Shown in pieces: positions 7,520 through 15,328 of a DNA stretch of 64,000 bases. Positions within the stretch are counted from its first letter, which is position 1; the number at the start of each line of letters is the position of its first letter. Source of the DNA: RGIG6353 sp045594565 (GTDB lineage Bacteria > Bacillota > Clostridia > Oscillospirales > SIG627); contig JAZNYT010000002.1 in the NCBI GenBank assembly GCA_045594565.1, positions 1 through 64,000 on the forward strand, read 5' to 3'. A model generated the notes under the pieces. It saw only the letters and a program-made list of their open reading frames with translations. It was not told where the DNA came from and searched no databases. The translations under genes were made by a program, and so were the position numbers.

Positions 7520-7891
7520 TTATTCCTTGACCTCGTCAGCTTCGTCCTTCTTCGCTGCGTCTGCCGGAGCTTTGTCGCGGGGCATAGGATTAACGATTTC
7601 TCTCACTGCCCAACGATAGATCTTCATTGTTGTTCTGTCTTTATTGATTTCGATGGTAAGGATATCGTCCTTGATTCTGCAAACTCTGCCGATAATACCG
7701 CCGTTTGTGCAGATTTCGTCACCTACAACGATGCTGTTGCGCATATTTGCAATTTCTTTTTCCTGCTTCTTCTGAGGTCTTATCATGAAGAAATACATCA
7801 CCACGAAAAGAACTACCATCATAATAATCATTGACATTCCGCCGCCTGCGCCTGCAGTGGTGGCTGCCGCCGCTTCAAAAAAATTAAGCAT
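7520..7891 (-). CDS. yajC: Preprotein translocase subunit YajC
   Basis: A 123-residue SecDF-YajC accessory subunit of the Sec translocon. It has one N-terminal membrane helix (about 18-36, 'MIIMMVVLFVVMYFFMIRP') followed by the conserved 'RPQKKQEKE' stretch and a small cytoplasmic domain ('VVGDEICTNGGIIGRV'). The acidic, Lys/Glu-rich tail is unconserved. The ATG at 7891 follows GGAGG; the upstream TTG lies inside that ribosome site. Apparently monocistronic, with no secD/secF nearby. Confidence 0.93.
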   Translation of the reverse strand: MLNFFEAAAATTAGAGGGMSMIIMMVVLFVVMYFFMIRPQKKQEKEIANMRNSIVVGDEICTNGGIIGRVCRIKDDILTIEINKDRTTMKIYRWAVREIVNPMPRDKAPADAAKKDEADEVKE

Positions 7892-7967
7892 TTTAATTTC
7901 CTCCAAAAAATATCATTGCCTTATTATACAGTAATAATGGCAAAAAAGTCAATAGATAAATTGCAAA

Positions 7968-8840
7968 TCAGAAAAGTTGTGCTACAAGAATTCCCGCAAA
8001 GACAAGACCTGAGCCTATAAGCTCGGGAGCTGACATCGCCTGATGAAGAATAACCCAGCCCGCAAGTGCCGCAAAAACCGATTCAAGACTCATGATGAGA
8101 GTAGCAAGAGAGGGATAGGTATACTTCTGCCCGATAATCTGGAAGGTATAGGCAATGCCCGATGACATTATACCGGTATACAGAATGGGGATTGCCGCAA
8201 GCTTTATATTTGCAAGAGTGGGTTCCTCAAAGAGAAGCATACAGATAAGACAGAGGGTACCACAGACAAAGAACTGAATACAGGAAAGCTTTACACAGTC
8301 AACGAGAGGGGAGAACTTGTCCACCACAAGAATGTGGAAGGTAAAAGCGATGGCACAAAGGAAAAGATATATATCAGCTCTTTCAAGATAAAATCCTTCT
8401 TTAACACAGAGAAGATACATTCCCACAGTGGCGAGAAGTACCGCTATCCAAATAGTTCCTCTCGGCTTTTTCTTGGTGAAAAGTCCCACAATCGGCACAA
8501 AAATTATGTAAAGTGCGGTGATAAAGCCTGCCTTACCGGGCTGTGCGCCTGCCTCAAGTCCCATCTGCTGAAGAGAGGAGGCTATGGCAAGCACCGCACC
8601 GCAGGATATACCTCCGATGAGAAGCGTTTTGTCCTTTTTGCTTGAAGGCACCGCATCGTTCTTCTTTATTTTGCTCATTATAAAGATTACAGGGAGCAGA
8701 GTAATAGCACCCACGTAATTTCTTATTGCATTGAATGTAAATGAGCCTACGTTGTTAAGTCCAAGCGACTGTGCAACGAAAGCCGTACCCCATATAAGGG
8801 AGGCAATAAGAAGGAAAATGCTTCCTTTAACGTTTTTCAT
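7968..8840 (-). CDS. EamA/DMT family transporter
   Basis: A 290-residue membrane protein of the drug/metabolite superfamily: two EamA repeats of five helices each, with the signature 'IASLIWGTAFVAQSLG' at the N-terminus and 'LESVFAALAGWVILHQ' in the second half. These export or exchange small metabolites; the substrate is unknown. The ATG at 8840 is preceded by GGGGA. A second EamA protein (11615-12514) has low similarity. Confidence 0.88.
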   Translation of the reverse strand: MKNVKGSIFLLIASLIWGTAFVAQSLGLNNVGSFTFNAIRNYVGAITLLPVIFIMSKIKKNDAVPSSKKDKTLLIGGISCGAVLAIASSLQQMGLEAGAQPGKAGFITALYIIFVPIVGLFTKKKPRGTIWIAVLLATVGMYLLCVKEGFYLERADIYLFLCAIAFTFHILVVDKFSPLVDCVKLSCIQFFVCGTLCLICMLLFEEPTLANIKLAAIPILYTGIMSSGIAYTFQIIGQKYTYPSLATLIMSLESVFAALAGWVILHQAMSAPELIGSGLVFAGILVAQLF

Positions 8841-8912
8841 AAAAATCCCCTTTGAAAATATTGACCTTCCAATTGTAGCACAAAACCTTTGTAAAAGCAA
8901 TATAAAAAATTA

Positions 8913-8926
8913 TGAAAACGTTTACA
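8913..8926. promoter_or_regulatory. cre-like site upstream of kdgK
   Basis: TGAAAACGTTTACA matches every defined position of the CcpA catabolite-responsive element consensus TGNAANCGNTNNCA. It lies 18 bp upstream of the -35 element. A LacI-family KDG regulator would recognise a similar palindrome, so the protein that binds is not certain. Confidence 0.65.
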
Positions 8927-8943
8927 TTTCTTACTAAAATCCA

Positions 8944-8972
8944 TTGACTTTTATTGAAACTCGTAATATACT
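8944..8972 (+). promoter_or_regulatory. SigA-type promoter of kdgK-kdgA
   Basis: TTGACT (8944-8949), 17-bp spacer, TATACT (8967-8972). Confidence 0.75.
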
Positions 8973-9015
8973 TTTATTGTAATAAAGATACAAAATAATA
9001 AGGAGATATGAAGAT

Positions 9016-10038
9016 ATGAAAAGAATAGTTACTTTCGGCGAAATAATGCTTCGTCTTGCACCAGAAGGCTATATGAGATTCCTTCAGGCAGATACCTTTG
9101 GCGCGACCTTCGGCGGAGGAGAGGCTAACGTTGCAGTTTCCCTCGCAAACTTCGGAATGGATGCGGCTTTCGTTACAAAGCTTCCTTCCCACGAAATCGG
9201 TCAGGCGGCAGTAAATTCCCTCAGACGCTTTGGCGTTGACACCTCCAAGATAACACGCGGCGGTGACAGAGTAGGTGTTTACTTTCTTGAAAAGGGAGCA
9301 AGTCAGCGTCCCTCAAAGGTTATTTATGACAGAGCTTATTCATCTATAATGACAGCAAAGCCCGAGGACTTTGATTGGCAGAATATATTTGAAGGTGCAG
9401 ATTGGTTCCATTTTACAGGAATCACTCCCGCTCTCGGCGATAACGTTGCGGATATCTGTCTTGAAGCACTGAGAGAAGCAAAGAAGCGCGGTATCACCGT
9501 TTCCTGCGACCTTAACTACCGCAAGAAGCTTTGGACAAGAGAAAAAGCAGGCGAGGTTATGGCAAAGCTTATGCCCTTCGTTGACGTTTGTATCGCCAAC
9601 GAGGAGGATGCGGGCGACGTATTCGGTATCCACGCCGCTAACACAAATATCACAGGCGGTAAGATAAGCGAGGAAGGCTATAAGGACGTAGCCAAGCAGC
9701 TTGCCGACCGCTTCGGCTTCAAGAAGGTTGCGATAACGCTCCGTTCCTCCATCAGCGCCAACGATAACGACTGGGCGGCAATGCTCTATGAAAACGGTGA
9801 ATATTTCTTCTCCAAGTCATACAGAATTCATATCGTTGACAGAGTAGGCGGCGGAGACAGCTTTGGAGCAGGTCTCATCTATGCAACTCTCTCTGAAATG
9901 ACAAGTCAGGAAATAATCGAATTCGCAGTAGCCACAAGTTGTCTCAAGCATAGCATCGAAGGCGACTTCAATATGGTGAGCGTTGCGGAAGTAAAACAGC
10001 TTGCGGGCGGAGACGGCTCGGGACGAGTTGTAAGATAA
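9016..10038 (+). CDS. kdgK: 2-dehydro-3-deoxygluconokinase (PfkB family)
   Basis: A 340-residue ribokinase-fold enzyme phosphorylating 2-keto-3-deoxygluconate to KDPG with ATP. It opens with 'VTFGEIMLRLAPEG', typical of KDG kinases, has the PfkB substrate motif 'FGGGEANVAVSLA' and the C-terminal catalytic/anion-hole motif 'DRVGGGDSFGAGL' (Asp general base). Ribosome site AAGGAG. The next gene, 10 nt downstream, is KDPG aldolase, completing the lower pathway from uronates to pyruvate and glyceraldehyde-3-phosphate. The cre-like site upstream suggests glucose repression. Confidence 0.93.
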   Translation: MKRIVTFGEIMLRLAPEGYMRFLQADTFGATFGGGEANVAVSLANFGMDAAFVTKLPSHEIGQAAVNSLRRFGVDTSKITRGGDRVGVYFLEKGASQRPSKVIYDRAYSSIMTAKPEDFDWQNIFEGADWFHFTGITPALGDNVADICLEALREAKKRGITVSCDLNYRKKLWTREKAGEVMAKLMPFVDVCIANEEDAGDVFGIHAANTNITGGKISEEGYKDVAKQLADRFGFKKVAITLRSSISANDNDWAAMLYENGEYFFSKSYRIHIVDRVGGGDSFGAGLIYATLSEMTSQEIIEFAVATSCLKHSIEGDFNMVSVAEVKQLAGGDGSGRVVR

Positions 10039-10048
10039 GGAGGATAAT

Positions 10049-10678
10049 ATGGACGTTATATCAAAGCTTCAAGAATACAAAGTAATCCCCGTTGTAACCA
10101 TCAAGGACCCATCTAAAGCAGTGGCACTTGCCAAGGCGCTTATCGAAGGAGGACTTCCCACGGCGGAGGTTACCTTCAGAACTGCAGGCGCTGCAGACGC
10201 TATCAGAGCAATAACAAAGGAATTTCCCGATATGTTCGTAGGCGCCGGAACAGTTCTCACCGTTGAGCAGGCTGACGAAGCCATTGACGCAGGCGCGAAG
10301 TTCCTCGTTGCTCCCGGCTTCAATAAGGAAGTTGTTCTTCATTCACTTTCACGCGGTATTCCTATGATCCCCGGCGTATGCACCCCCACCGAAATAGAAG
10401 CGGCTCTCAGCATCGGTATTGACTGCCTTAAATTCTTCCCCGCAGAAGCGGCGGGCGGCGTCAAGATGATAAAGGCTATATCCGCTCCCTACGGTATGAT
10501 AAAGATTATGCCCACAGGCGGTATTTCCCCCGAGAACATCGGCAATTATCTTGCTTGTAAGTCGGTTATCTGTTGTGGCGGAAGCTGGCTTACTCCTAAC
10601 GACCTTATTGAAAAGGGCGACTTTGAGGGTATCACCAAGATAGTTAAAGAAGCGGTAGAGCTTGTAAGAGAAATGTAA
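10049..10678 (+). CDS. kdgA: KDPG/KHG aldolase
   Basis: A 209-residue class I bifunctional 2-keto-3-deoxy-6-phosphogluconate / 4-hydroxy-2-oxoglutarate aldolase. Visible family motifs are 'AEVTFRTAGA' (catalytic Glu region), 'VGAGTVLT', 'FLVAPGFN', and 'CLKFFPAEAAGG', which holds the Schiff-base Lys; 'MPTGGIS' binds phosphate. It cleaves KDPG to pyruvate and G3P. Co-transcribed with kdgK (10-nt gap) and followed by a strong terminator. Confidence 0.93.
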   Translation: MDVISKLQEYKVIPVVTIKDPSKAVALAKALIEGGLPTAEVTFRTAGAADAIRAITKEFPDMFVGAGTVLTVEQADEAIDAGAKFLVAPGFNKEVVLHSLSRGIPMIPGVCTPTEIEAALSIGIDCLKFFPAEAAGGVKMIKAISAPYGMIKIMPTGGISPENIGNYLACKSVICCGGSWLTPNDLIEKGDFEGITKIVKEAVELVREM

Positions 10679-10684
10679 TAATAA

Positions 10685-10717
10685 AAGCCGACTCAAATGA
10701 GTCGGCTTAACTTTTTT
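10685..10717 (+). terminator. Terminator of kdgK-kdgA
   Basis: Stem AAGCCGACTC (10685-10694), loop AAAT, complementary arm 10699-10708, then a T-rich tail that runs into the convergent gene's stop. Confidence 0.9.
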
Positions 10718-11589
10718 TATTCGGGATCCCACTCGTACTTTGAGGTAAGATCCATTATCATATCACGCGCTTCGATGATATCCTTGTTTCTTTCGCTTCC
10801 TTCAACGATTTCACGTTCAATGGTGAAGTGACCTCTGTATCCGTGGTCGTGAAGTCCCTTTATAACGGCAGGGAAGTCAACCTCGCCTGTACCTATCTGC
10901 ACCTGCTTACCGAGATTTCTGCCGTCTGTAGGCCAGAGACCGTCCTTTAAGTGGAGACACTTAACGTAATCACCGAAAATCTTAATAGCATCAACGGGGT
11001 TAGCCTTGCCGTAGAGAATGATATTCGCTGTATCGAGGTTAACGCCTACGTTGCCTGTACCTATATCCTGAATTGCACGGAGAATGGTAACGGGAGTTTC
11101 CTGACCTGTTTCAAAGCAGAACCACTGACCGCGTCTCTTGAGCTCTCCGCAAAGATATTTCATCATAGCGATGAATGAGTTATATACAGGATCATTGGGA
11201 TTCTCGGGAATATATCCGCAATGTGTTACGATATACTTAACGCCCCATGCCTTTGCAATTTCCGATGCATTAAGAACGAGTTGAAGTCTCTTTTCTCTGT
11301 ATTCGGGAGGAATGAGACCGATAGTGTTCTGTCCTTCATAGAAGTTCCATATACAAGGTGCTCCCCAGCCTGCCCAAAGTGCATTGACCTCGACGTTATA
11401 TTTTTCCATGTATCCTTTTACTTCGTCAACACGGTTGATAAGGTCTTCTTTTACCTTGTCGTTTGCAAGAAGACAAAACATCATGCTCTTTACGCCAAGA
11501 GATGCGGCGTTTTTGAACATCTCTTCAAGATTGTCATCAGCGTAGTCACCACGGTAGGTGGACATAACTCCAAATTTGATTGCGCTCAT
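10717..11589 (-). CDS. Sugar phosphate isomerase/epimerase (TIM barrel)
   Basis: A 290-residue AP_endonuc_2-type barrel with likely metal ligands in 'CFETGQET', 'NLDTANI', 'CLHLKDG' and 'TIEREIV', and a His in 'IVTHCGYIPEN'. It is a paralogue of the 3246-4079 product. It is the last gene of a minus-strand operon (PHP phosphatase, EamA exporter, this gene; gaps of 3 and 25 nt), with ribosome site AAGGAG. It is convergent with kdgA, so a role in the same sugar-acid metabolism is plausible but not shown. Confidence 0.85.
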   Translation of the reverse strand: MSAIKFGVMSTYRGDYADDNLEEMFKNAASLGVKSMMFCLLANDKVKEDLINRVDEVKGYMEKYNVEVNALWAGWGAPCIWNFYEGQNTIGLIPPEYREKRLQLVLNASEIAKAWGVKYIVTHCGYIPENPNDPVYNSFIAMMKYLCGELKRRGQWFCFETGQETPVTILRAIQDIGTGNVGVNLDTANIILYGKANPVDAIKIFGDYVKCLHLKDGLWPTDGRNLGKQVQIGTGEVDFPAVIKGLHDHGYRGHFTIEREIVEGSERNKDIIEARDMIMDLTSKYEWDPE

Positions 11590-11614
11590 ATTATTTCTCC
11601 TTAATTAAAAATTT

Positions 11615-12514
11615 TTATATTCTATATTTTGATTTTTTGTTCTTAATATTTGTCAGCACTATCGAAACAATGACCAAAGCTATTCCGAAATACTGAAGAA
11701 GCGACAGGTCATCACGGAAGAATACACCGCCGATAACCGTTGCCACAACAGGCTCGATTGCGGCAACCACCGCCGCCGTTCCCGATTCAAGTCTTTCAAG
11801 TCCTTTAGTGTAGAAAATGTAAGGCAAAACTGCCGTGACAAGACCTGACAGTGCCATTATAACACTTATTTCGGGCTTTTGCAATACAAGTGACGAAAGT
11901 AATTTAAAATCAGTAAAAAACGAAAGTCCCGCCGCCGCAAAAAGGAAGGTGTATACGGTTATCGTCATAGAAGAATATCCTTTTTGAAGGGCAAATCGGG
12001 AAAAAATACTGTAAAGGGCATAGGCTATACCCGATGCCGTTCCGAGAAGCATTGCAATAAGCGATATCTTTGTTACACTTGCGACTATTCCCGTAACGAA
12101 AGCACAGCCCGCAACGCAAAAAATACAGGAAATCACCTTTGTAAAAGTTAACTTCTCTTTGAAAAGGATAAACGAAAAAAGAATAACGAAAACAGGGGAG
12201 GTATACAAAAGAACCGCCGCCACCGACATTGAGCTTCGGACGATAGTCTCGAAATAGCATACCGTGAATATCATAAGGCTGACAAGTCCGCTGCCGAGAA
12301 AGCACCAGATATCACGTAGCTTTATTTTGAACAGACGGGGATTTTTAACAAGCAGATAAAGCACCATAATGAGAGAGGCGAAAATAAGTCGCACTCCTGC
12401 AATGTCGACCGATTGAAGCCCTGTTGAGCTGAAGAAGTTTACGAAAACTCCCATAGTACCCCAAAGCACGCCTGCTATCAGAACGAATATTATTCCAAAT
12501 TTTTCTTTTATCAC
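11615..12514 (-). CDS. EamA/DMT family transporter
   Basis: A 299-residue protein with ten predicted helices in two EamA repeats ('LIAGVLWGTMGVFVNFF' in the first, 'EPVVATVIGGVFFRDD' in the second) and a basic C-terminal tail. Substrate unknown. It starts only 3 nt after the PHP gene, so the two are very likely translationally coupled. Confidence 0.88.
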   Translation of the reverse strand: MIKEKFGIIFVLIAGVLWGTMGVFVNFFSSTGLQSVDIAGVRLIFASLIMVLYLLVKNPRLFKIKLRDIWCFLGSGLVSLMIFTVCYFETIVRSSMSVAAVLLYTSPVFVILFSFILFKEKLTFTKVISCIFCVAGCAFVTGIVASVTKISLIAMLLGTASGIAYALYSIFSRFALQKGYSSMTITVYTFLFAAAGLSFFTDFKLLSSLVLQKPEISVIMALSGLVTAVLPYIFYTKGLERLESGTAAVVAAIEPVVATVIGGVFFRDDLSLLQYFGIALVIVSIVLTNIKNKKSKYRI

Positions 12515-12517
12515 AGT

Positions 12518-13327
12518 TTACCTCTGAAGTCCGAAAAATTCGGGCTTTCTTTTCGTATATACGGCATATTCCTTAAACCCGATAGATAAAAGCCTTTCTG
12601 CGGCTTCAGAAAAGCCGAATGCAAGATGCTCGGGTCGGTGAGCATCGGAGCCTAATGTGATAATTTTTCCACCAAGCTCGCGGTATCTCTTAATTATGTC
12701 GTAATTCGGATGAGGGTCGGAATTTCCCATCCTCATAAACGCCGTGTTTATTTCAATTCCCTTATCCTGCCTTATAAGAAGAGATAAAATCTCGTCGATA
12801 ATATCCGAAAGGCTCATTTTTGTATCGGCAAAGCCTCCGTATCTTATAACGTAGTCCAGATGCCCGTATACGTCAAAGGACTCGTGGTGAAGCTTTACGT
12901 TTTCGTATACCTCGTAGAGATATTTTTCATAAGCCTCATCCTTTGTAAGCCCCTCATAGAAGGAAAAATCGTGGGATATGTTCTTCATACACACAACGTG
13001 AGAGGAGCCTATAATGAAATCATAGTCGAAATATTTTGAAATTTCCCGCACCTTTTCCTTTTTGTCGGGGCGAAGTCCTATTTCCACACCCATTTTTATA
13101 AAGTCGCCGAAAAGCGACTTTGCTTCTTCAAATTTTTCTTTATAAACGGCATTATCAAATGGACGTGCCTTTTCATCATGAGGGTCCATTCCGTCGTATA
13201 TGTCACAATGCTCGGTGAAGGTAATACCGCCAAGCCCTATTTCCTTTGCCGTCAAAATAAAATTTTTATAACTGTCGTTTCCGTCGAAGCTTACGTCACT
13301 GTGAACGTGATTATCGAAAAAAAGCAT
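12518..13327 (-). CDS. PHP-domain phosphatase (HisK-type histidinol-phosphatase family)
   Basis: A 269-residue metal-dependent phosphoesterase. The N-terminal 'DNHVHSDVSFDG' and 'TFTEHCD' carry PHP metal-binding His/Asp residues; 'IIGSSHVV', 'VYGHLDYVIRYG' and 'TLGSDAH' supply the others. The closest recognisable family is HisK histidinol-phosphate phosphatase, but no other his gene is nearby and the operon partners (exporter, sugar epimerase) suggest another phosphoester. First gene of its operon; ribosome site GGGGGG. Confidence 0.83.
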   Translation of the reverse strand: MLFFDNHVHSDVSFDGNDSYKNFILTAKEIGLGGITFTEHCDIYDGMDPHDEKARPFDNAVYKEKFEEAKSLFGDFIKMGVEIGLRPDKKEKVREISKYFDYDFIIGSSHVVCMKNISHDFSFYEGLTKDEAYEKYLYEVYENVKLHHESFDVYGHLDYVIRYGGFADTKMSLSDIIDEILSLLIRQDKGIEINTAFMRMGNSDPHPNYDIIKRYRELGGKIITLGSDAHRPEHLAFGFSEAAERLLSIGFKEYAVYTKRKPEFFGLQR

Positions 13328-13423
13328 ATAGACCCCCCTTATTTTCTATGAAAGTATACCGCTTTTTCTTTAGTTCGTCAAGAGCCTTTGTATCTTTTGA
13401 GCTCTTTTGTGAATAATATAATA

Positions 13424-13440
13424 TGCACGCAATACGTGCA
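13424..13440. promoter_or_regulatory. Inverted repeat TGCACG-N5-CGTGCA upstream of the ferritin-like gene
   Basis: A perfect 6-bp inverted repeat lies 24 nt upstream of the start and just after a TATAAT-like -10 (13418-13423). The position fits a repressor operator or a small 5' UTR hairpin. The -35 is poor. The repressor is unknown. Confidence 0.4.
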
Positions 13441-13464
13441 AAAACATACGAAAGGAAGAATTTA

Positions 13465-14712
13465 ATGAATCCGTTTGAACAAAAATCAAAGCCTGTAGAC
13501 GAAGCCTTTAAGTCGTGGAGCTGTGTTTATCCCTGCTCCTACAAAAAGGAGTTTGCAGACCCTTATACCAAAACCCGTATCATTCTTATGAACGGTACCG
13601 AATTTGAGGCAAACTGGTTTTCTCATCAGTTTTCAAGACATACCGACAATATGGATTTAAGACGCGAGATTGCAGTTACAAGAAGAGTTGAGAAGGGACA
13701 ACAGATGAAGCTCGCTTGTCTTAAGCCCATCGACGAATCGCCTCTTGAGCACACTATCGGCTATGAACAGCTTGCCGTTGACCTTACCGCAATCCTTGCA
13801 AAGCGCGAGCCCGACCCCCACGTTAAAGCCGCTCTCGATTTTGCGCTTCTTGAGGATTTCGACCACCTTTACCGATATGCCGACCTTCTCGAAATGGATA
13901 GCGGTATAAGGGCAGAGGAGCTTGTGGGAGGCTATACCGAAATAATGCCGGGAAGACCTACCATCACCGAGCACCGCTATCCCTTCGATAACGTAAAGCC
14001 CGCCACCGATTTCAGAACGGCAGACCCCATAACAAAGCTTAACGTCAATATCATTACCGCCGCCGAGCAGCAGACTATGAACTACTATATGAATATAGCA
14101 CCCTTCTACTGCAACGATATCGGCAGACGTCTTTATCAGGAGATAGGACTCATCGAGGAGCAGCACGTAAGTCAGTATGAAAGCCTTATCGACCCCAACG
14201 GCACTTGGCTTGAAATGGCACTTATGCACGAATACAACGAGTGCTACCTCTACTATTCCTGCTACTGCGATGAAAAGGATCTTAGAATTAAACAGATTTG
14301 GGAAGAGCTTTTTGAGGAGGAGCTTTCTCATCTTCATAAAGCCGCAGAGCTTCTTCAAAAATACGAGGGCAGAAGCTGGGAAGAGGTCATTCCATGCGGA
14401 GAATTTCCCGAGCTTCTCTCCTTTAAGCCTAATATCGAATACGTCAGAGACGTTCTTGAAAACACCGTCAGAAATACCTCTTATTTTGACGACTATCCCT
14501 GTATCAACGATATCCCCGACGACGCAAAATACTTCTTCTTCCAGAACAAACTCAACTGCGACGTGCCCACAGTTCCGTCACACGAGGTCATCGACAAGTA
14601 TATCTCATGCAAGGGAATGGACTACCGCTACGAAACAAAGCCCAATCCCATACCCGAGCTGCAGAACAGAACCTGCGATAATACCACTCTCGGACGAATT
14701 AAGGGTGAATAA
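13465..14712 (+). CDS. Ferritin-like-fold protein of unknown function, multi-bundle
   Basis: A 415-residue soluble protein I do not recognise by name. Three helical stretches carry carboxylate/His metal motifs of ferritin-like diiron proteins: 'LLEDFDHLYR' (about 129-138), 'IEEQHVSQYE' (about 240) and 'EEELSHLHKA' (about 295), each preceded by a Glu-rich helix such as 'AAEQQTMNYY'. This suggests fused or repeated ferritin-like bundles, perhaps for oxygen or peroxide defence or metal storage; that is inference. The ATG at 13465 has AAAGGAAG upstream; the earlier in-frame ATG at 13423 lies within the inverted repeat region. Confidence 0.7.
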   Translation: MNPFEQKSKPVDEAFKSWSCVYPCSYKKEFADPYTKTRIILMNGTEFEANWFSHQFSRHTDNMDLRREIAVTRRVEKGQQMKLACLKPIDESPLEHTIGYEQLAVDLTAILAKREPDPHVKAALDFALLEDFDHLYRYADLLEMDSGIRAEELVGGYTEIMPGRPTITEHRYPFDNVKPATDFRTADPITKLNVNIITAAEQQTMNYYMNIAPFYCNDIGRRLYQEIGLIEEQHVSQYESLIDPNGTWLEMALMHEYNECYLYYSCYCDEKDLRIKQIWEELFEEELSHLHKAAELLQKYEGRSWEEVIPCGEFPELLSFKPNIEYVRDVLENTVRNTSYFDDYPCINDIPDDAKYFFFQNKLNCDVPTVPSHEVIDKYISCKGMDYRYETKPNPIPELQNRTCDNTTLGRIKGE

Positions 14713-14717
14713 AAAAT

Positions 14718-14750
14718 GCCTCTTGAAGCTTATGCTTCAAGGGGCGTTTT
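14718..14750. terminator. Bidirectional terminator with a stop codon in its loop
   Basis: A 12-bp stem (14718-14729 with 14734-14745; one G-T pair), loop TTAT. The loop is the stop codon of the minus-strand CrtO-like gene. A/T tracts lie on both sides. Confidence 0.88.
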
Positions 14751-15323
14751 TATTGATTTGTTATTTTTCTTTTTCTTCGCCTTCATCAGCCTTAACACAA
14801 TGGGGCGATTATATCTTTGAACCACAATAAACTGCGCGTCGAATATCATTGCAAGAACAGCCGTAATTATAAATGCGGGAGCGCACCCCCAAACAAATAT
14901 GAAAAAGAGACTGAAAACCGAAATAGCCTCGTTTATCCAGTGGTCAAGCTCGGATTTTGCCATAGTGGTTGCAAGCTCGTGAAGAGTCCTGCTTTTAAAA
15001 TCGTATTTGTCGGGCTCAAAGGTCAACACCTTGTCCTTCCAAAGCCTTACTTTGAGTATCCTATAAAGCTTTTTTTCGAATTTTCTTGTCTTATACCACG
15101 GATGATTGTAGCTTATGTTGAATTTATTCGTTATAACGCCTTCGAGGAGCCTTAACCCGAAATGATATATTATCATAAAAGCAACGATTCCAACCCATAA
15201 TACCACGTCACTTTCATAAATTCCTGTATAATACAGCGTAAAGCCCGTGACGGACAAAATAACCATCAGGATAATCGTACTGTACATGAAAACCGCAGGA
15301 CCGCTTAATTTTTTCTTATTCAT
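14730..15323 (-). CDS. CrtO-like acyltransferase family membrane protein
   Basis: A 197-residue membrane protein with about four helices (12-31, 40-58, about 133-165). The 'HELATTMAKSELDHWIN' stretch and the C-terminal 'FVVQRYNRPIVLRLM'-like end resemble the glycosyl-4,4'-diaponeurosporenoate acyltransferase (CrtO) family known from staphyloxanthin synthesis. No carotenoid genes are in the window, so it probably acylates some other lipid or glycolipid. It lies 5 nt downstream of the RNA methyltransferase in the same operon. Assignment by motif memory only. Confidence 0.62.
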   Translation of the reverse strand: MNKKKLSGPAVFMYSTIILMVILSVTGFTLYYTGIYESDVVLWVGIVAFMIIYHFGLRLLEGVITNKFNISYNHPWYKTRKFEKKLYRILKVRLWKDKVLTFEPDKYDFKSRTLHELATTMAKSELDHWINEAISVFSLFFIFVWGCAPAFIITAVLAMIFDAQFIVVQRYNRPIVLRLMKAKKKKNNKSIKTPLEA

Positions 15324-15328
15324 TTTTA

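Noticed and set aside
8841..8912. Riboswitch upstream of kdgK
   Set aside because: The region lies upstream of the assigned promoter, and only about 40 nt separate that promoter from the start codon, too short for a riboswitch.
14177..14830. A 217-residue frame overlapping the ferritin-like gene
   Set aside because: It lies almost fully inside a well-supported gene in another frame, with low-complexity Ser/Thr/Pro composition typical of a shadow frame.
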